A stretch of 39,806 bases of DNA, from NCBI GenBank assembly GCA_944389395.1, contig CALXME010000010.1:1-39806 (forward strand). Direction: 5' to 3'. Shown piece after piece: positions 1 to 8,744 of the stretch (positions are counted from its first letter, which is position 1; each line of letters starts with the position of its first letter). Below the pieces are notes generated by a model. That model did no database searches. It was not told where the DNA came from and worked only from the letters and a program-made list of their open reading frames with translations. The DNA is from an uncultured Clostridia bacterium. Lineage in GTDB: Bacteria; Bacillota; Clostridia; TANB77; CAG-508. A program made the translations under genes and the position numbers.

Positions 1-83
1 GATGCCAAATTTTTGTTAAAAATTTGGCATCCAAACCTGGAACCAATGCCAACCCAAACCTGGAGCCAATGCCAACCCAAACC
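1..83. repeat. Palindrome plus 23-bp tandem repeats, copy 1
   Basis: Positions 1-31 form a perfect inverted repeat (14-bp arms, 3-base loop gtt), cut by the window edge. It is followed by 23-bp direct repeats at 31-53 and 54-76 (one difference) and a 7-base partial unit at 77-83. The same family recurs at 25748-25880. Both copies lie directly beyond the stop codon of a gene, here mutS2 on the minus strand. It may act as a transcript-end hairpin or be a REP-like mobile palindrome; the sequence alone does not decide. Confidence 0.85.
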
Positions 84-92
84 TTCTTAAAT

Positions 93-2453
93 TTATTTCA
101 ATTCAACAACAGTAACACCCATTTCACCCTCACCATAAGAACCTAAACGAAAGCTTTTTACATGAGGATTATTTTTTAGAAAAGCATGAATACCATCTCT
201 TAACTTTCCAGTTCCCTTTCCATGAATAATACGAGCCGTTTGGAGTTTGGCTAGACTACAATCATCCAAAAATTTATCAATCACAAAAATAGCCTCCTCT
301 ACATTGTAACCAATCACATTTATCTCTGTTTTAATCGTTCTAGACTTTGAAATACTAGTATATCCTTTAGTAGCTATATTCGTTTTTTCAGAAGAATGAC
401 TGTCATTCATTTTTTCTAAAGCCGAAATAGGAAGTAACATTTTCATACTACCAATTTGTACTTGTACTTCTTTTGACCTAGAAGGTAAAGAAAGGACAAT
501 ACCATTTTGCTTAAGAGAAGGAACATAAACGGTGCTATTTAAAGTTATCTCTTCTGGAGAAAGAGATTGTGCAATAGAAATAGAAGCAGTAGAAGGAGAA
601 AGAGGTTTTATTTGTTCATTAATATGGGTTCGTAATTGTTCTAATTCTTTTTTTGAAGCAACAGTTTTAGCTGTTTTCAAAATTTCTGTAATTTCTCCTT
701 TTGTATCTAATAAAAGTTCTCTTGCTTTTTGTTTTGCAGTATTTAAAATTTCTTTTTCCTGTTCTTGTAATCTAGTTTCTTTTTCTTTTAAAGTATTTTT
801 TAATTGTGAAACTTCTTCTAAAGAAGCTGTTATTTCTGACTTTTCTTTTTCTATTTGCTCTTTATCTTCATAAATATTTTTCAACAAATCCTCTATTTGC
901 ACATCATCAGAAGACATACGAGATTCAGCATTTTTGATAATAGAGTCTGGTAAACCTAATTGTTTACTAATTTCAAAAGCATTACTTTTTCCTGGAATTC
1001 CTACTAATAAATGATAAGTTGGGGAAAGAGTTGCCAAATCAAAAGAAACAGAAGCATTTTCAAAATCATCATGTGATAAAGCATATCTTTTTAATTCAGC
1101 ATAATGGGTAGTAGCAATTGTTAAAGTACCTATTTGGTGAAAATATTCTAAAATACTAATAGCAAGATTAGCACCTTGTGTTGGGTCTGTACCAGAACCT
1201 AATTCATCTACTAAAATAAGAGAATGTTCGGTAGCAGTCTGTATAATATGAATAATGTTTAACATATGAGAAGAAAAAGTACTTAAAGAATCACTAATAC
1301 TTTGGTCATCTCCAATATCTGCAAAAATATGGTCGAAAACATAAATGCTAGAATTTTCATCAACAGGAATTGCAAGACCACTACAAGCCATACAAGTTAA
1401 AAGACCAACAGTTTTTAAAGTAACAGTTTTACCACCAGTATTAGGTCCGGTAATTAGTAAAGTAGAAAAGTTTTCCCCTAAGGAAAGAGAAATAGGAACT
1501 ACTTTATCTTTATCTAATAAAGGATGTCTTGCATTTTTTAAACAAATTTCCATAGTATCATTTAATATAGGGATACAAGCATCAATACTTTTTGCATAAA
1601 GAGCTTTTGCAAAAATAAAATCTAATAAACCAATGGTTTCAAAATTTTGTTGTAATTCTTTTAAATAAGGAATTAACAAATGACTTAATTCTTGTAAAAT
1701 CCTTTGAATTTCTAATTCTTCTTCTAACTTTAATTTGTTAATTTCATTATTCCATTCAAAAATATTAATAGGTTCTATAAATAAAGTAGAACCAGCATGA
1801 GAAACATCATGAACAAATCCTTTTATTTGAGAACGGTATTCTTCTTTAATAGGAATAACAAATCTATCATTTCGGATAGTTATCACATTTTCTTGAATAT
1901 ATTTTGCATATTTACTAGAATGGAGTATTTCATTTAATCTAGAACGAATATCTTGTTCTAGTTTTCTTTGCTTTTTTCGAAGAGATTGCAAAGTAGAAGA
2001 AGCATTATCATCTAAGGTGTTTTCATCCAAAATACAAGAAAATATTCTATCTGTAATTGCTGGATTAGTATATAAACAAGAAAATAGTTCAGATAAAATA
2101 GGATAATGTGAATTTTCTATATAATCTTTTTGAAAATAGTTTTTTAAAGTTTGAGCTAATTTCAAAACTTGAGCAATTTCTAACAAGGATTTTAAAGACA
2201 AAGTAGAACCTTGTTCTAATAATTTTAAAGAAATAGAAATATCAGATATTTCAGTAATAGAAGGAGAAGAATTTTGGTATAAAAGTCTAATGGCTTCTTC
2301 TGTTTCTGACAATTTTCGACTGACTTCTTCCTTCCTAAAACATGGCTCTAATTCTTGTGCATATTTTTTTCCTAAAAAAGTATGACAAAATAGAGATAAT
2401 ATTTTTTGTATTTCATAAAATTCTAATTTATTTAAAGTTGTTTTAAGTTGCAT
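93..2453 (-). CDS. mutS2: MutS2 family ATPase/endonuclease with C-terminal Smr domain
   Basis: This is a MutS-like DNA or ribosome-associated ATPase of 786 residues, the usual family length. The P-loop GPNTGGKT is at about residues 336-343 and the Walker B/signature segment LILVDELGSGTDP at about 412-424. A long Lys/Glu-rich coiled coil follows, and a C-terminal Smr nuclease domain occupies about the last 75 residues with the IHGKGTGKLR motif. The usual LDLRG motif at the start of Smr reads INVIGY here. MutS2 is known to suppress recombination and, in Bacillus, to act on collided ribosomes. The start was placed at 2453, not at the longer frame beginning at 2549, because AGGAG lies 7 bases upstream and conserved sequence begins there. 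A possible promoter is TTGGAA-16-TAAAAT, on the minus strand just upstream. Confidence 0.96.
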   Translation of the reverse strand: MQLKTTLNKLEFYEIQKILSLFCHTFLGKKYAQELEPCFRKEEVSRKLSETEEAIRLLYQNSSPSITEISDISISLKLLEQGSTLSLKSLLEIAQVLKLAQTLKNYFQKDYIENSHYPILSELFSCLYTNPAITDRIFSCILDENTLDDNASSTLQSLRKKQRKLEQDIRSRLNEILHSSKYAKYIQENVITIRNDRFVIPIKEEYRSQIKGFVHDVSHAGSTLFIEPINIFEWNNEINKLKLEEELEIQRILQELSHLLIPYLKELQQNFETIGLLDFIFAKALYAKSIDACIPILNDTMEICLKNARHPLLDKDKVVPISLSLGENFSTLLITGPNTGGKTVTLKTVGLLTCMACSGLAIPVDENSSIYVFDHIFADIGDDQSISDSLSTFSSHMLNIIHIIQTATEHSLILVDELGSGTDPTQGANLAISILEYFHQIGTLTIATTHYAELKRYALSHDDFENASVSFDLATLSPTYHLLVGIPGKSNAFEISKQLGLPDSIIKNAESRMSSDDVQIEDLLKNIYEDKEQIEKEKSEITASLEEVSQLKNTLKEKETRLQEQEKEILNTAKQKARELLLDTKGEITEILKTAKTVASKKELEQLRTHINEQIKPLSPSTASISIAQSLSPEEITLNSTVYVPSLKQNGIVLSLPSRSKEVQVQIGSMKMLLPISALEKMNDSHSSEKTNIATKGYTSISKSRTIKTEINVIGYNVEEAIFVIDKFLDDCSLAKLQTARIIHGKGTGKLRDGIHAFLKNNPHVKSFRLGSYGEGEMGVTVVELK

Positions 2454-2497
2454 TATGGTACTCCTAAATTTTATAAATTTTAGCTTATATTTTACAA

Positions 2498-2643
2498 ATT
2501 CCAAATATATATTATTTTTTGAAGGCCATCTAAACGACCAAACGAGCAATTTATTGCGAGTGCGATTGGAGCAATCTACTATAAAATTTTCTTTTTGTAA
2601 ATTGCGACACAGATGGATGAAAAAAATAATATATATTTGGAAT
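2498..2643. repeat. Long imperfect inverted repeat between mutS2 and stp
   Basis: The 329-base gap between the divergent mutS2 and stp genes holds two roughly 31-base arms (2501-2531 and 2611-2640, extended a few bases outward) that pair with few mismatches. The outer 20 bases match perfectly. They enclose about 80 bases that are less AT-rich than the surroundings and contain further short palindromes such as GCAAT-tt-ATTGC. No open reading frame or known RNA was recognised. It could be a MITE-like insertion or a structured RNA. No clear target duplication was seen. Confidence 0.6.
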
Positions 2644-2705
2644 AATAAACAATCTAAGCAGTAATATTATACAAAGAAACAAGTTTTTAGTCAAGAAAAT
2701 CCCCA

Positions 2706-2734
2706 TTGACGAATTACAAAACTTGTGATATAAA
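2706..2734 (+). promoter_or_regulatory. Sigma-A-type promoter for the stp-prkC operon
   Basis: TTGACG (2706-2711), a 17-base spacer and TATAAA (2729-2734) lie about 50 bases before the stp start. No terminator separates it from the gene. Confidence 0.75.
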
Positions 2735-2782
2735 AGAGATAATAAAAATAAGCTAAAAGACGAGAGAAACAGAGGTGAAAAG

Positions 2783-3517
2783 ATGATAAAAGCTTATGCC
2801 AAATCAGACATCGGTAGAGTAAGAGAAATAAACCAAGATTATTACTACATATCAGACTCTTTAGATGAAGTACAGCTATATATGCTAGCAGACGGAATGG
2901 GAGGATATAATGGAGGAGAAATTGCAAGCAAATTAGCTATTCAATCTGCTAAAAGTTATATAGAAAATAACTTCAAAGAAATTGAAAAAGACAAAGAAAG
3001 TATCATACAATTAGTAGCAAGTAGTATGGAATACGCCAATATGGTAGTATATGAAAAAGCAAAATCAGATGCTCAATTAGAAGGAATGGGTACTACTTTA
3101 GAAATATGTGTAATATATAATAATAAAGTATATATTGGACATATTGGAGATAGTAGAATTTATCGTATTAGAAAAGAATTCATCAGAAAATTAACACAAG
3201 ATCATAGTTATGTACAAAAACTAGTAAAAGATGGAACTATTACACAAGAGCAGGCAGTGCATCATCCACAAAAAAATATGCTAATGAAAGCACTTGGATG
3301 TAATGCTTTTGTAGAACCAGATGTTATGGTAAAAGGATTTTTAAAAGAAGATATTCTAGTTATGACATCTGATGGATTAACTAATATGGTACCACAAGAA
3401 GAGATTTTTAAACAAGCCAAAAAAGACATAGAACAAGCTCCTAAGGAACTTGTAAAACAAGCTAATGAAAACGGGGGCTATGACAATATTACAGTTGTAG
3501 TAATAAAAAATATATAA
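2783..3517 (+). CDS. stp: PP2C-type Ser/Thr protein phosphatase
   Basis: This cytoplasmic metal-dependent phosphatase of 244 residues is a normal size for Stp/PrpC. PP2C motifs appear in order: the N-terminal VREINQD segment, the metal-binding LADGMGGYNGG loop, GMGTT, the GHIGDSRIYRI segment, the LTQDHSYV segment, LVMTSDGLTN and the C-terminal GGYDNITVVV. The family removes phosphates placed by the PASTA kinase, whose gene starts 43 bases downstream, so the two form an opposing pair in one operon. The ATG at 2783 has GAGGTG upstream and is served by the promoter at 2706-2734. The B. subtilis orthologue is called prpC. Confidence 0.95.
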   Translation: MIKAYAKSDIGRVREINQDYYYISDSLDEVQLYMLADGMGGYNGGEIASKLAIQSAKSYIENNFKEIEKDKESIIQLVASSMEYANMVVYEKAKSDAQLEGMGTTLEICVIYNNKVYIGHIGDSRIYRIRKEFIRKLTQDHSYVQKLVKDGTITQEQAVHHPQKNMLMKALGCNAFVEPDVMVKGFLKEDILVMTSDGLTNMVPQEEIFKQAKKDIEQAPKELVKQANENGGYDNITVVVIKNI

Positions 3518-3560
3518 ATCTAACAATTTACATTTACACAAAAACAAAGGAGAGATAAAA

Positions 3561-5540
3561 ATGATTTTAGAAGGTAGATTATTAGGAAATCGATATGAAA
3601 TTATCGAGAAAATTGGTAATGGAGGAATGGCTACCGTATATAAAGCAACAGATAAAGTCTTAAAAAGATATGTTGCAGTAAAAATATTAAGAGATGAATT
3701 TACAACAGATGAAGAATTTATCAAAAGATTTGAAGTAGAAGCACAATCAGCAGCAAGACTAACACATCCTAATATAGTTTCTATTTATGATGTTGGAGTA
3801 GAAGAAAACTTATATTATATTGTAATGGAATTAATACAAGGAAAAACATTAAAAGAGATTATTGTAGAAGAAAGAGGACCACTTCCTTGGAAATGGTCAG
3901 TCAATGTAGCTATACAAATAGCATCTGCATTAGAAATGGCACATCGAAACAATATTGTTCATAGAGATATCAAACCACATAATATTATTATTACAGAAGA
4001 TGGAATTGCAAAAGTAACAGATTTTGGAATTGCAAAAGCAGTATCTAATTCTACCATTACAGCATTTGGAACTACCATTGGTTCTGTACACTATTTTTCA
4101 CCAGAACATGCAAGAGGAGGATATACAGATGCAAAATCAGATATTTATTCTCTAGGAGTAGTAATGTATGAAATGGTAACAGGAAAAGTACCATTTGATG
4201 CAGATACACCAGTTTCTGTTGCTTTAAAACACATGCAAGAAGAACCAGAAGAACCAATTGAAGTAAATCCTAATATTCCAACAGCAGTCAATAAAATAAT
4301 TATGAAAGCTTTGCAAAAAGATAGTACATTAAGATATCAAACAGCAACAGATATGTTAAGAGATTTAAGAACAGCTCTAAAAAATCCAGAAGGAGATTTT
4401 GTAGAAGAACTAGAATATAATGAAACAGCTAGAACACAAAAAATTGACACATCTAATTATCAAAAAAGGGAAAATAGGAAAAAAGAAAATAAATTTATAG
4501 CATGGCTCAAAGCACATAAAAAACTAAGTATTTTTATTGGAATTATTTTACTATTTGCAATCAGTTTAGGCGGAACTATGCTTGTATTGGGAATTACAAA
4601 TCCACCAGAAGTAGAGATGCCAAATGTAGTAGGAATGTCTAGAGAAGAAGCACAAAAAGAAATCGAAAATGCTAAATTAAAATTTGAAGTGGAAAAAGAA
4701 GAATATGATGCAGAGATACCAGAAGGATTTGTTATATCACAAGATCCTAAATATATGGAAAGATTCAATAAAGTAAAAGAAGGAAGTACAGTTAAAGTTG
4801 TTATAAGTAAAGGTCAAGAAAAAACAAAAGTACCTAAAGTAGTAGGAATGAAAAAAGAAGAAGCAATTCAAGCAATAGAAGATGCAAACTTAAAAGCAGA
4901 AGTAATAGAAGAAACTAGTAAAAAAGTAGAAGAAGGATATGTGATTAGTCAAGAAACAGAAGCAGATACTGAAATTGCAGCAGGAGAAACCATAAAAATT
5001 CATGTTAGCACAGGAACTGGAATAAAACAAGTTACAGTAGTTAGTGTAGTAGGACAAGATGAGGCTACTGCGAAAAAGACTTTAGAAGATTTAGGACTAA
5101 AAGTAACAATAACTTATGCAGATAGTACAAAAGATAATGGAAAAGTAGCTAATCAAAGCATAGCAGATGGAAAAGTAGTAGATGAAGGAACTGCAATTAC
5201 ATTAACAGTAAATAAAGTGGCAGAAAATAAAACTGTAACAGTTAATATCAATGTAAAAGCAATTACAGGAGGATATACAGAAAATACAGATGGTGCAGAA
5301 AATAATACAGGAAATACATCAAATGTAACTACAAGTAAAACAGTAAATATCAAAGTAAATGGAGAAACCAGAACAGGAGTTAGTAAAAATGAAACAAATT
5401 GTTCTGTATCACTAACTGGAAAAGAAGGAGAAGCTACAACAGTAACAGTTACTATCACAGACCCAACAACAGGAAGTACCATTTATAGTTCAAGTAAACC
5501 ACTTACTTTTGGAACACAAGATAGTTTATCTTTTAGTTAA
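3561..5540 (+). CDS. prkC: PASTA-domain Ser/Thr protein kinase
   Basis: This is a membrane receptor kinase of 659 residues. The kinase domain spans about 1-275: glycine loop GNGGMA, catalytic Lys41, HRDIKPHN at 134-141, DFG at 154-156, SPEHARGG at 180-187. A basic juxtamembrane stretch precedes one transmembrane helix (about 322-344). Three PASTA repeats follow (about 350-417, 421-486, 489-553), then a Thr/Asn/Gly-rich extracellular tail of about 105 residues. PASTA repeats are known to bind muropeptides or lipid II. PrkC is known to link cell wall state to growth and, in Bacillus, to spore germination. The order stp-prkC-rsgA-rpe is conserved. The long C-terminal tail after the PASTA repeats is less usual. 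Confidence 0.97.
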   Translation: MILEGRLLGNRYEIIEKIGNGGMATVYKATDKVLKRYVAVKILRDEFTTDEEFIKRFEVEAQSAARLTHPNIVSIYDVGVEENLYYIVMELIQGKTLKEIIVEERGPLPWKWSVNVAIQIASALEMAHRNNIVHRDIKPHNIIITEDGIAKVTDFGIAKAVSNSTITAFGTTIGSVHYFSPEHARGGYTDAKSDIYSLGVVMYEMVTGKVPFDADTPVSVALKHMQEEPEEPIEVNPNIPTAVNKIIMKALQKDSTLRYQTATDMLRDLRTALKNPEGDFVEELEYNETARTQKIDTSNYQKRENRKKENKFIAWLKAHKKLSIFIGIILLFAISLGGTMLVLGITNPPEVEMPNVVGMSREEAQKEIENAKLKFEVEKEEYDAEIPEGFVISQDPKYMERFNKVKEGSTVKVVISKGQEKTKVPKVVGMKKEEAIQAIEDANLKAEVIEETSKKVEEGYVISQETEADTEIAAGETIKIHVSTGTGIKQVTVVSVVGQDEATAKKTLEDLGLKVTITYADSTKDNGKVANQSIADGKVVDEGTAITLTVNKVAENKTVTVNINVKAITGGYTENTDGAENNTGNTSNVTTSKTVNIKVNGETRTGVSKNETNCSVSLTGKEGEATTVTVTITDPTTGSTIYSSSKPLTFGTQDSLSFS

Positions 5541-5544
5541 GAAA

Positions 5545-5575
5545 AAAGGAATGGAAAATAAACTTCCATTCCTTT
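5545..5575 (+). terminator. Hairpin between prkC and rsgA
   Basis: Perfect 12-bp arms (5545-5556 and 5564-5575) with a 7-base loop lie just after the prkC stop. Only a weak T-tract follows (CCTTTAAAGT), so this may be a partial terminator or an mRNA-stability hairpin within the operon. Confidence 0.5.
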
Positions 5576-5593
5576 AAAGTAATAGGAGGAAAA

Positions 5594-6476
5594 ATGCAAG
5601 GGATTATTATAGAAAGTAGTTCTAACTTATATCAAATCATAAGTGACGAGATACAATATGAAGCTACTCCAAGAGGAAAACTAAAAAAACAAGAAAGCAC
5701 ACCTGTAGTAGGTGATAAAGTAGAATTTGAAATAACAGATAAAGAAAAAAGACAAGTAGTCATTGAAAAAATATTACCAAGAAAGGTTTTTATTAAAAGG
5801 CCTAAGCTTGCCAATATTACACAATTAGTTTTTGTCATATCCAGTAAAGACCCAAAACCAGATTTATTAATGTTAGATAAACAATTAGCATTTGCAGAAT
5901 GGTTAAATATAAAAGCAGTTATCGTATTAAATAAAATAGATTTAGATGAGGAAAAAGAATTCAAAAAAATAAAAGAAATATACCAAAAAATTGGTTATCC
6001 AGTAATAGAAACACGGAGCAAAACAAGGAATTGGAATCAATGAATTAAAAGAATTACTAAAAAATAATATTAATGCATTTTCAGGAAATTCAGGCGTTGG
6101 AAAATCAACTCTTATTAATGGTATTTTTCAAAAAGACATGACAAAAGAAGGAGAAATAAGTAAGAAAAACAAAAAAGGTAAAAATACGACTACGACCATT
6201 AAATTATACGAAATAGAAAAAAATACTTATTTAGCAGACACACCAGGTTTTGCAACTTTTTCTATTGAAGAAATAGAAAGCAAAGATTTAGAAAAATATT
6301 TTATCGAATTTCAAAAATATATTCCAGAATGTGAATTTATAGGATGTACTCACATAAAAGAAGAAAATTGTGGAATCAAAAAAGCAATAGAGCAGGGAAA
6401 CATTAATGAAGAAAGATATCAAAGATTTTGCAAAATCTATCAAGAATTAAAACAAAAGGAGGAAAGAAAATGGTAG
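5594..6476 (+). CDS. rsgA: Ribosome small subunit GTPase RsgA, broken by a +1 frameshift at a CGG codon
   Basis: RsgA (CpgA, YloQ) is a circularly permuted GTPase that checks late 30S assembly. Residues 1-140 are read from 5594: an OB-fold, then the G4 motif NKID at 113-116. An in-frame CGG (6014-6016) follows ACA, and this frame stops at 6041-6043. The rest lies in the +1 frame from GGA at 6015: P-loop GNSGVGKS at about 164-171, DTPGF, and the C-terminal zinc site with three Cys and one His (CEFIGCTH then C). The rejoined protein would be 293 residues, close to the family length. The gap between the two frames is pure rsgA sequence with no other lesion. Either the gene needs +1 frameshifting at CGG, or it is a pseudogene or sequence error. 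It overlaps rpe by 7 bases. Confidence 0.9.
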
Positions 6477-7132
6477 AAATAGCAACATCCATTTTAACTA
6501 TGAAAAAAGGAGAAGAAGCAAATACTATATTAAATTTAGAAGTGGCTAAAACAGATTATTTTCATATTGATGTCATGGATGGAAAATTTGTACAAAAAGA
6601 TACTTATCAAAGAATGTTAGAAAATGCATCTTATATCAAAAGAGTATCTAATTTACCACTAGATGTCCATTTTATGGTAGAAGATATCGAAACAGCGATA
6701 CAAGATTTTGCAGATTTAGAACCAAATGTGATGACTTTTCATTTAGAAGCTTGTAAGGATAAAGAAACTGTAAAAAAATATATTAAAATGATTCAAGAAA
6801 AACATTGTAAAATAGGAATTTCTATAAAGCCAAATACCCCAGTAGAAGAAATCTATGAATTTTTACCATATATTCATCAATGCCTTATTATGACTGTTGA
6901 ACCTGGAAAAGGAGGGCAAACATTTTTAACACAAATGGTAGAAAAAATAAAAAAATTGAAAGAATATATTCAAGAAAAAGAATTAGAAGTAGATATAGAG
7001 GTAGATGGTGGAATTAATTTAAAAACAGCACCTATTGTAAAAGAAGCAGGAGCTAACATATTAGTAGCCGGAACAGCCATTTTAATGGCAAATAATTATA
7101 AAACAATTATAGATGAATTAAAAACAAAATAA
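6470..7132 (+). CDS. rpe: Ribulose-phosphate 3-epimerase
   Basis: This enzyme interconverts ribulose 5-phosphate and xylulose 5-phosphate in the pentose phosphate pathway. It is a 220-residue TIM barrel of normal length. Visible motifs are HIDVMDG with catalytic Asp and metal ligands, LDVHFMVE, the MTVEPGKGGQ loop, and VDGGIN followed by AGANILVAGTAIL for phosphate binding. The start at 6470 was chosen over an upstream in-frame codon because AAAGGAGG lies 7 bases before it. It overlaps the end of rsgA, so translation is probably coupled. Confidence 0.95.
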   Translation: MVEIATSILTMKKGEEANTILNLEVAKTDYFHIDVMDGKFVQKDTYQRMLENASYIKRVSNLPLDVHFMVEDIETAIQDFADLEPNVMTFHLEACKDKETVKKYIKMIQEKHCKIGISIKPNTPVEEIYEFLPYIHQCLIMTVEPGKGGQTFLTQMVEKIKKLKEYIQEKELEVDIEVDGGINLKTAPIVKEAGANILVAGTAILMANNYKTIIDELKTK

Positions 7133-7167
7133 TAAAAAAATACAAATCTTTTAAATAAACATATAAA

Positions 7168-7209
7168 AAACTGATATATAACTATTTGAAAATAATTATA
7201 TATCAGTTT
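7168..7209. terminator. Convergent-gene terminator after rpe
   Basis: Perfect 14-bp arms (7168-7181 and 7196-7209) with a 14-base loop lie between the ends of rpe (+) and the minus-strand gene at 7252. A T-rich tract follows on both strands (GTTTGTTTATT on plus, TTTTTTAT on minus), so it can serve both genes. Confidence 0.75.
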
Positions 7210-7251
7210 GTTTATTGCTATAAATAGTAACTAAAATATTAGATAATTTTA

Positions 7252-8463
7252 TTAGTCTTTAGCTATGTTATCTTTTTGCTTTTTTTCTCTTTTAAAAATA
7301 ATAGAATAGCTTATTATTCCTAATCCTAATATACCAGCAACAAATGCAATAATAGTACCTACATAAGGAATTAATTCTAATGCCCATAAAGCAATTGCAC
7401 AAACAATTAACATTCCAAAAATTCCAATTGTTTTTTCTATTTTCAATTTTTGACAAACTAAATTATTAGTAGCAATAACGAAAACAGAAGTAGCAATAAG
7501 CATCAATGTAACTAATAAAGTAGATGCTAGTAATCCAATAGAAGCGGTAATTCCTAATAATAATAAAATAATCATTGCAATTACTAATACAATAGGAGTT
7601 GCAATTCCTAAACCAATTACTGGTAAAACTTTCTTAGAAGTTATTAAAGGTGTAGTATTTTTTAAGAATTTTGGAACAAGCCATAAACATAATAACCATA
7701 TAATAATAGCACTTGCTACCATACTACCTAAAGAAAGAAGTAGAGAACTCATCTGATATTTATTAGTAGAAGCTTTTGTAAAATAAGTTTCTCCTTGAAC
7801 TGCACCTTCTGGTAATTGAGCTTCAGAAGAAGATGTATAATTCAAATTACCTGAAATAGAACCTTGTGTTGTAATAACAGTAGATTCTCCTTCTTGCATA
7901 TCTTCAGCAACGCCTAAAGAAATATTATCACAAGAAACAAAAGCATTTCTTCCAACTGTACCAGAAATATTTAAATTTCCAGTATTAACTCTTATGTCAC
8001 GATACACATATCCAGAAATATTAACATTTTGAGCAAAAGCATAAAGGTCATAAGCGACACCTTTAATATCTACGTTAGAAGAAAAAGCAAATAAATTACT
8101 AAAAACATATCCTTGTTCTCCTATTGTAATAGAATTAGCACATATAAAAGCATCTCCACCTATTTGAGAATTGATAATTACTTCATTAGCAGTAACAAAT
8201 AAATTGCCATCTACCACATAATCAATAGTAATTTTATCCCCTGTTAAGTAAACATCTTCTTGCTTAAATGAATTATCTGTTGAAGTTGCGGGTTCTTCTG
8301 ATGTAGTACCTTCCTCTAAAGTATCAGTATTTTCTGCCTCTGTAGAAACATTTTCTACAGGAGTTCCTTCTTCTGTTTCATTTTCGGCACTTACAAAAGG
8401 AACCATAAAAGCTAAAATAATAACCATAATAATTGGTATTATTTTAATTTTGTCTTTAGTCAT
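7252..8463 (-). CDS. Exported membrane protein with polymer-forming (bactofilin-like) repeat domain
   Basis: The protein has 403 residues. An N-terminal signal peptide (hydrophobic about 8-26, ending VSA) precedes an acidic Thr/Glu linker. About residues 70-215 are regular short beta repeats of the kind seen in polymer-forming cytoskeletal/bactofilin domains (for example VDGNLFVTANEV, IGGDAFICANSI). About 235-395 hold four or five hydrophobic helices, ending in a Lys-rich tail. Other proteins pair such a beta-helix with a C-terminal membrane domain, but none has a role I can name here. AAGGAGG lies 7 bases before the ATG. It appears to be monocistronic. Confidence 0.75.
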   Translation of the reverse strand: MTKDKIKIIPIIMVIILAFMVPFVSAENETEEGTPVENVSTEAENTDTLEEGTTSEEPATSTDNSFKQEDVYLTGDKITIDYVVDGNLFVTANEVIINSQIGGDAFICANSITIGEQGYVFSNLFAFSSNVDIKGVAYDLYAFAQNVNISGYVYRDIRVNTGNLNISGTVGRNAFVSCDNISLGVAEDMQEGESTVITTQGSISGNLNYTSSSEAQLPEGAVQGETYFTKASTNKYQMSSLLLSLGSMVASAIIIWLLCLWLVPKFLKNTTPLITSKKVLPVIGLGIATPIVLVIAMIILLLLGITASIGLLASTLLVTLMLIATSVFVIATNNLVCQKLKIEKTIGIFGMLIVCAIALWALELIPYVGTIIAFVAGILGLGIISYSIIFKREKKQKDNIAKD

Positions 8464-8553
8464 AAATATACCTCCTTAAATTTATATATTATACATAAAA
8501 AATATATAACTTTATTAGATTTTTGTCAATGAATTTATAAAATAATAGAAAAA

Positions 8554-8700
8554 TTATTTTTGATGAAACATATTTTTATTTTTTGGGATAAAATAAGCAC
8601 ATTGAGGAAAAGAAGAAATAAAACAAGGAGAAACAAAATGAAAAGAACATTTGCCATCTTTTTGGTAAATACAATTAAAGGAACAATTAATATTAGTCAA
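8554..8700 (-). CDS. Small Cys-rich protein (48 aa, TTG start)
   Basis: A 48-residue frame starts at TTG (8700) with a full AAGGAGG (8708-8714) 7 bases upstream. Cysteines are at 6, 10, 18, 26 and 34, in the pattern CSFNC-IYQKDGKC and ending QCAYF. From memory this resembles a family of small clostridial proteins with a C-x3-C...QxDGxC...CAYF signature, sometimes annotated as hydroxymyristoyl-ACP dehydratase without good reason. The cysteine pattern suggests metal binding. It lies 44 bases downstream of nth, probably in the same transcript. Function unknown. Confidence 0.72.
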   Translation of the reverse strand: MTNINCSFNCIYQKDGKCSFHFVSPCFISSFPQCAYFIPKNKNMFHQK

Positions 8701-8744
8701 GAAAAAACCTCCTTTTTGTAATAGTATAGCAAAAAAAAGGCTTT

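Noticed and set aside
31..83. CRISPR array in the 22-23-bp repeats
   Set aside because: The units are directly adjacent with no spacers, and no cas genes are present.
5990..6014. prfB-like programmed frameshift with an internal Shine-Dalgarno
   Set aside because: No AGGGGG-like stretch or stop codon at the shift is shared by the five sites. Only gerKA has a weak AGGA upstream and a stop directly after CGG.
6017..6026. rsgA break explained by an extra A in the AAAA run at 6020-6023
   Set aside because: This also restores the frame, but the other four breaks have no such run and all share an in-frame CGG, so the CGG explanation is simpler. It remains possible for this one site.
8638..8721. 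Plus-strand 27-residue frame with an AAGGAG site
   Set aside because: It lies opposite the Cys-rich gene, which has the better ribosome binding site and a family-like cysteine pattern. Kept only as a weak alternative.
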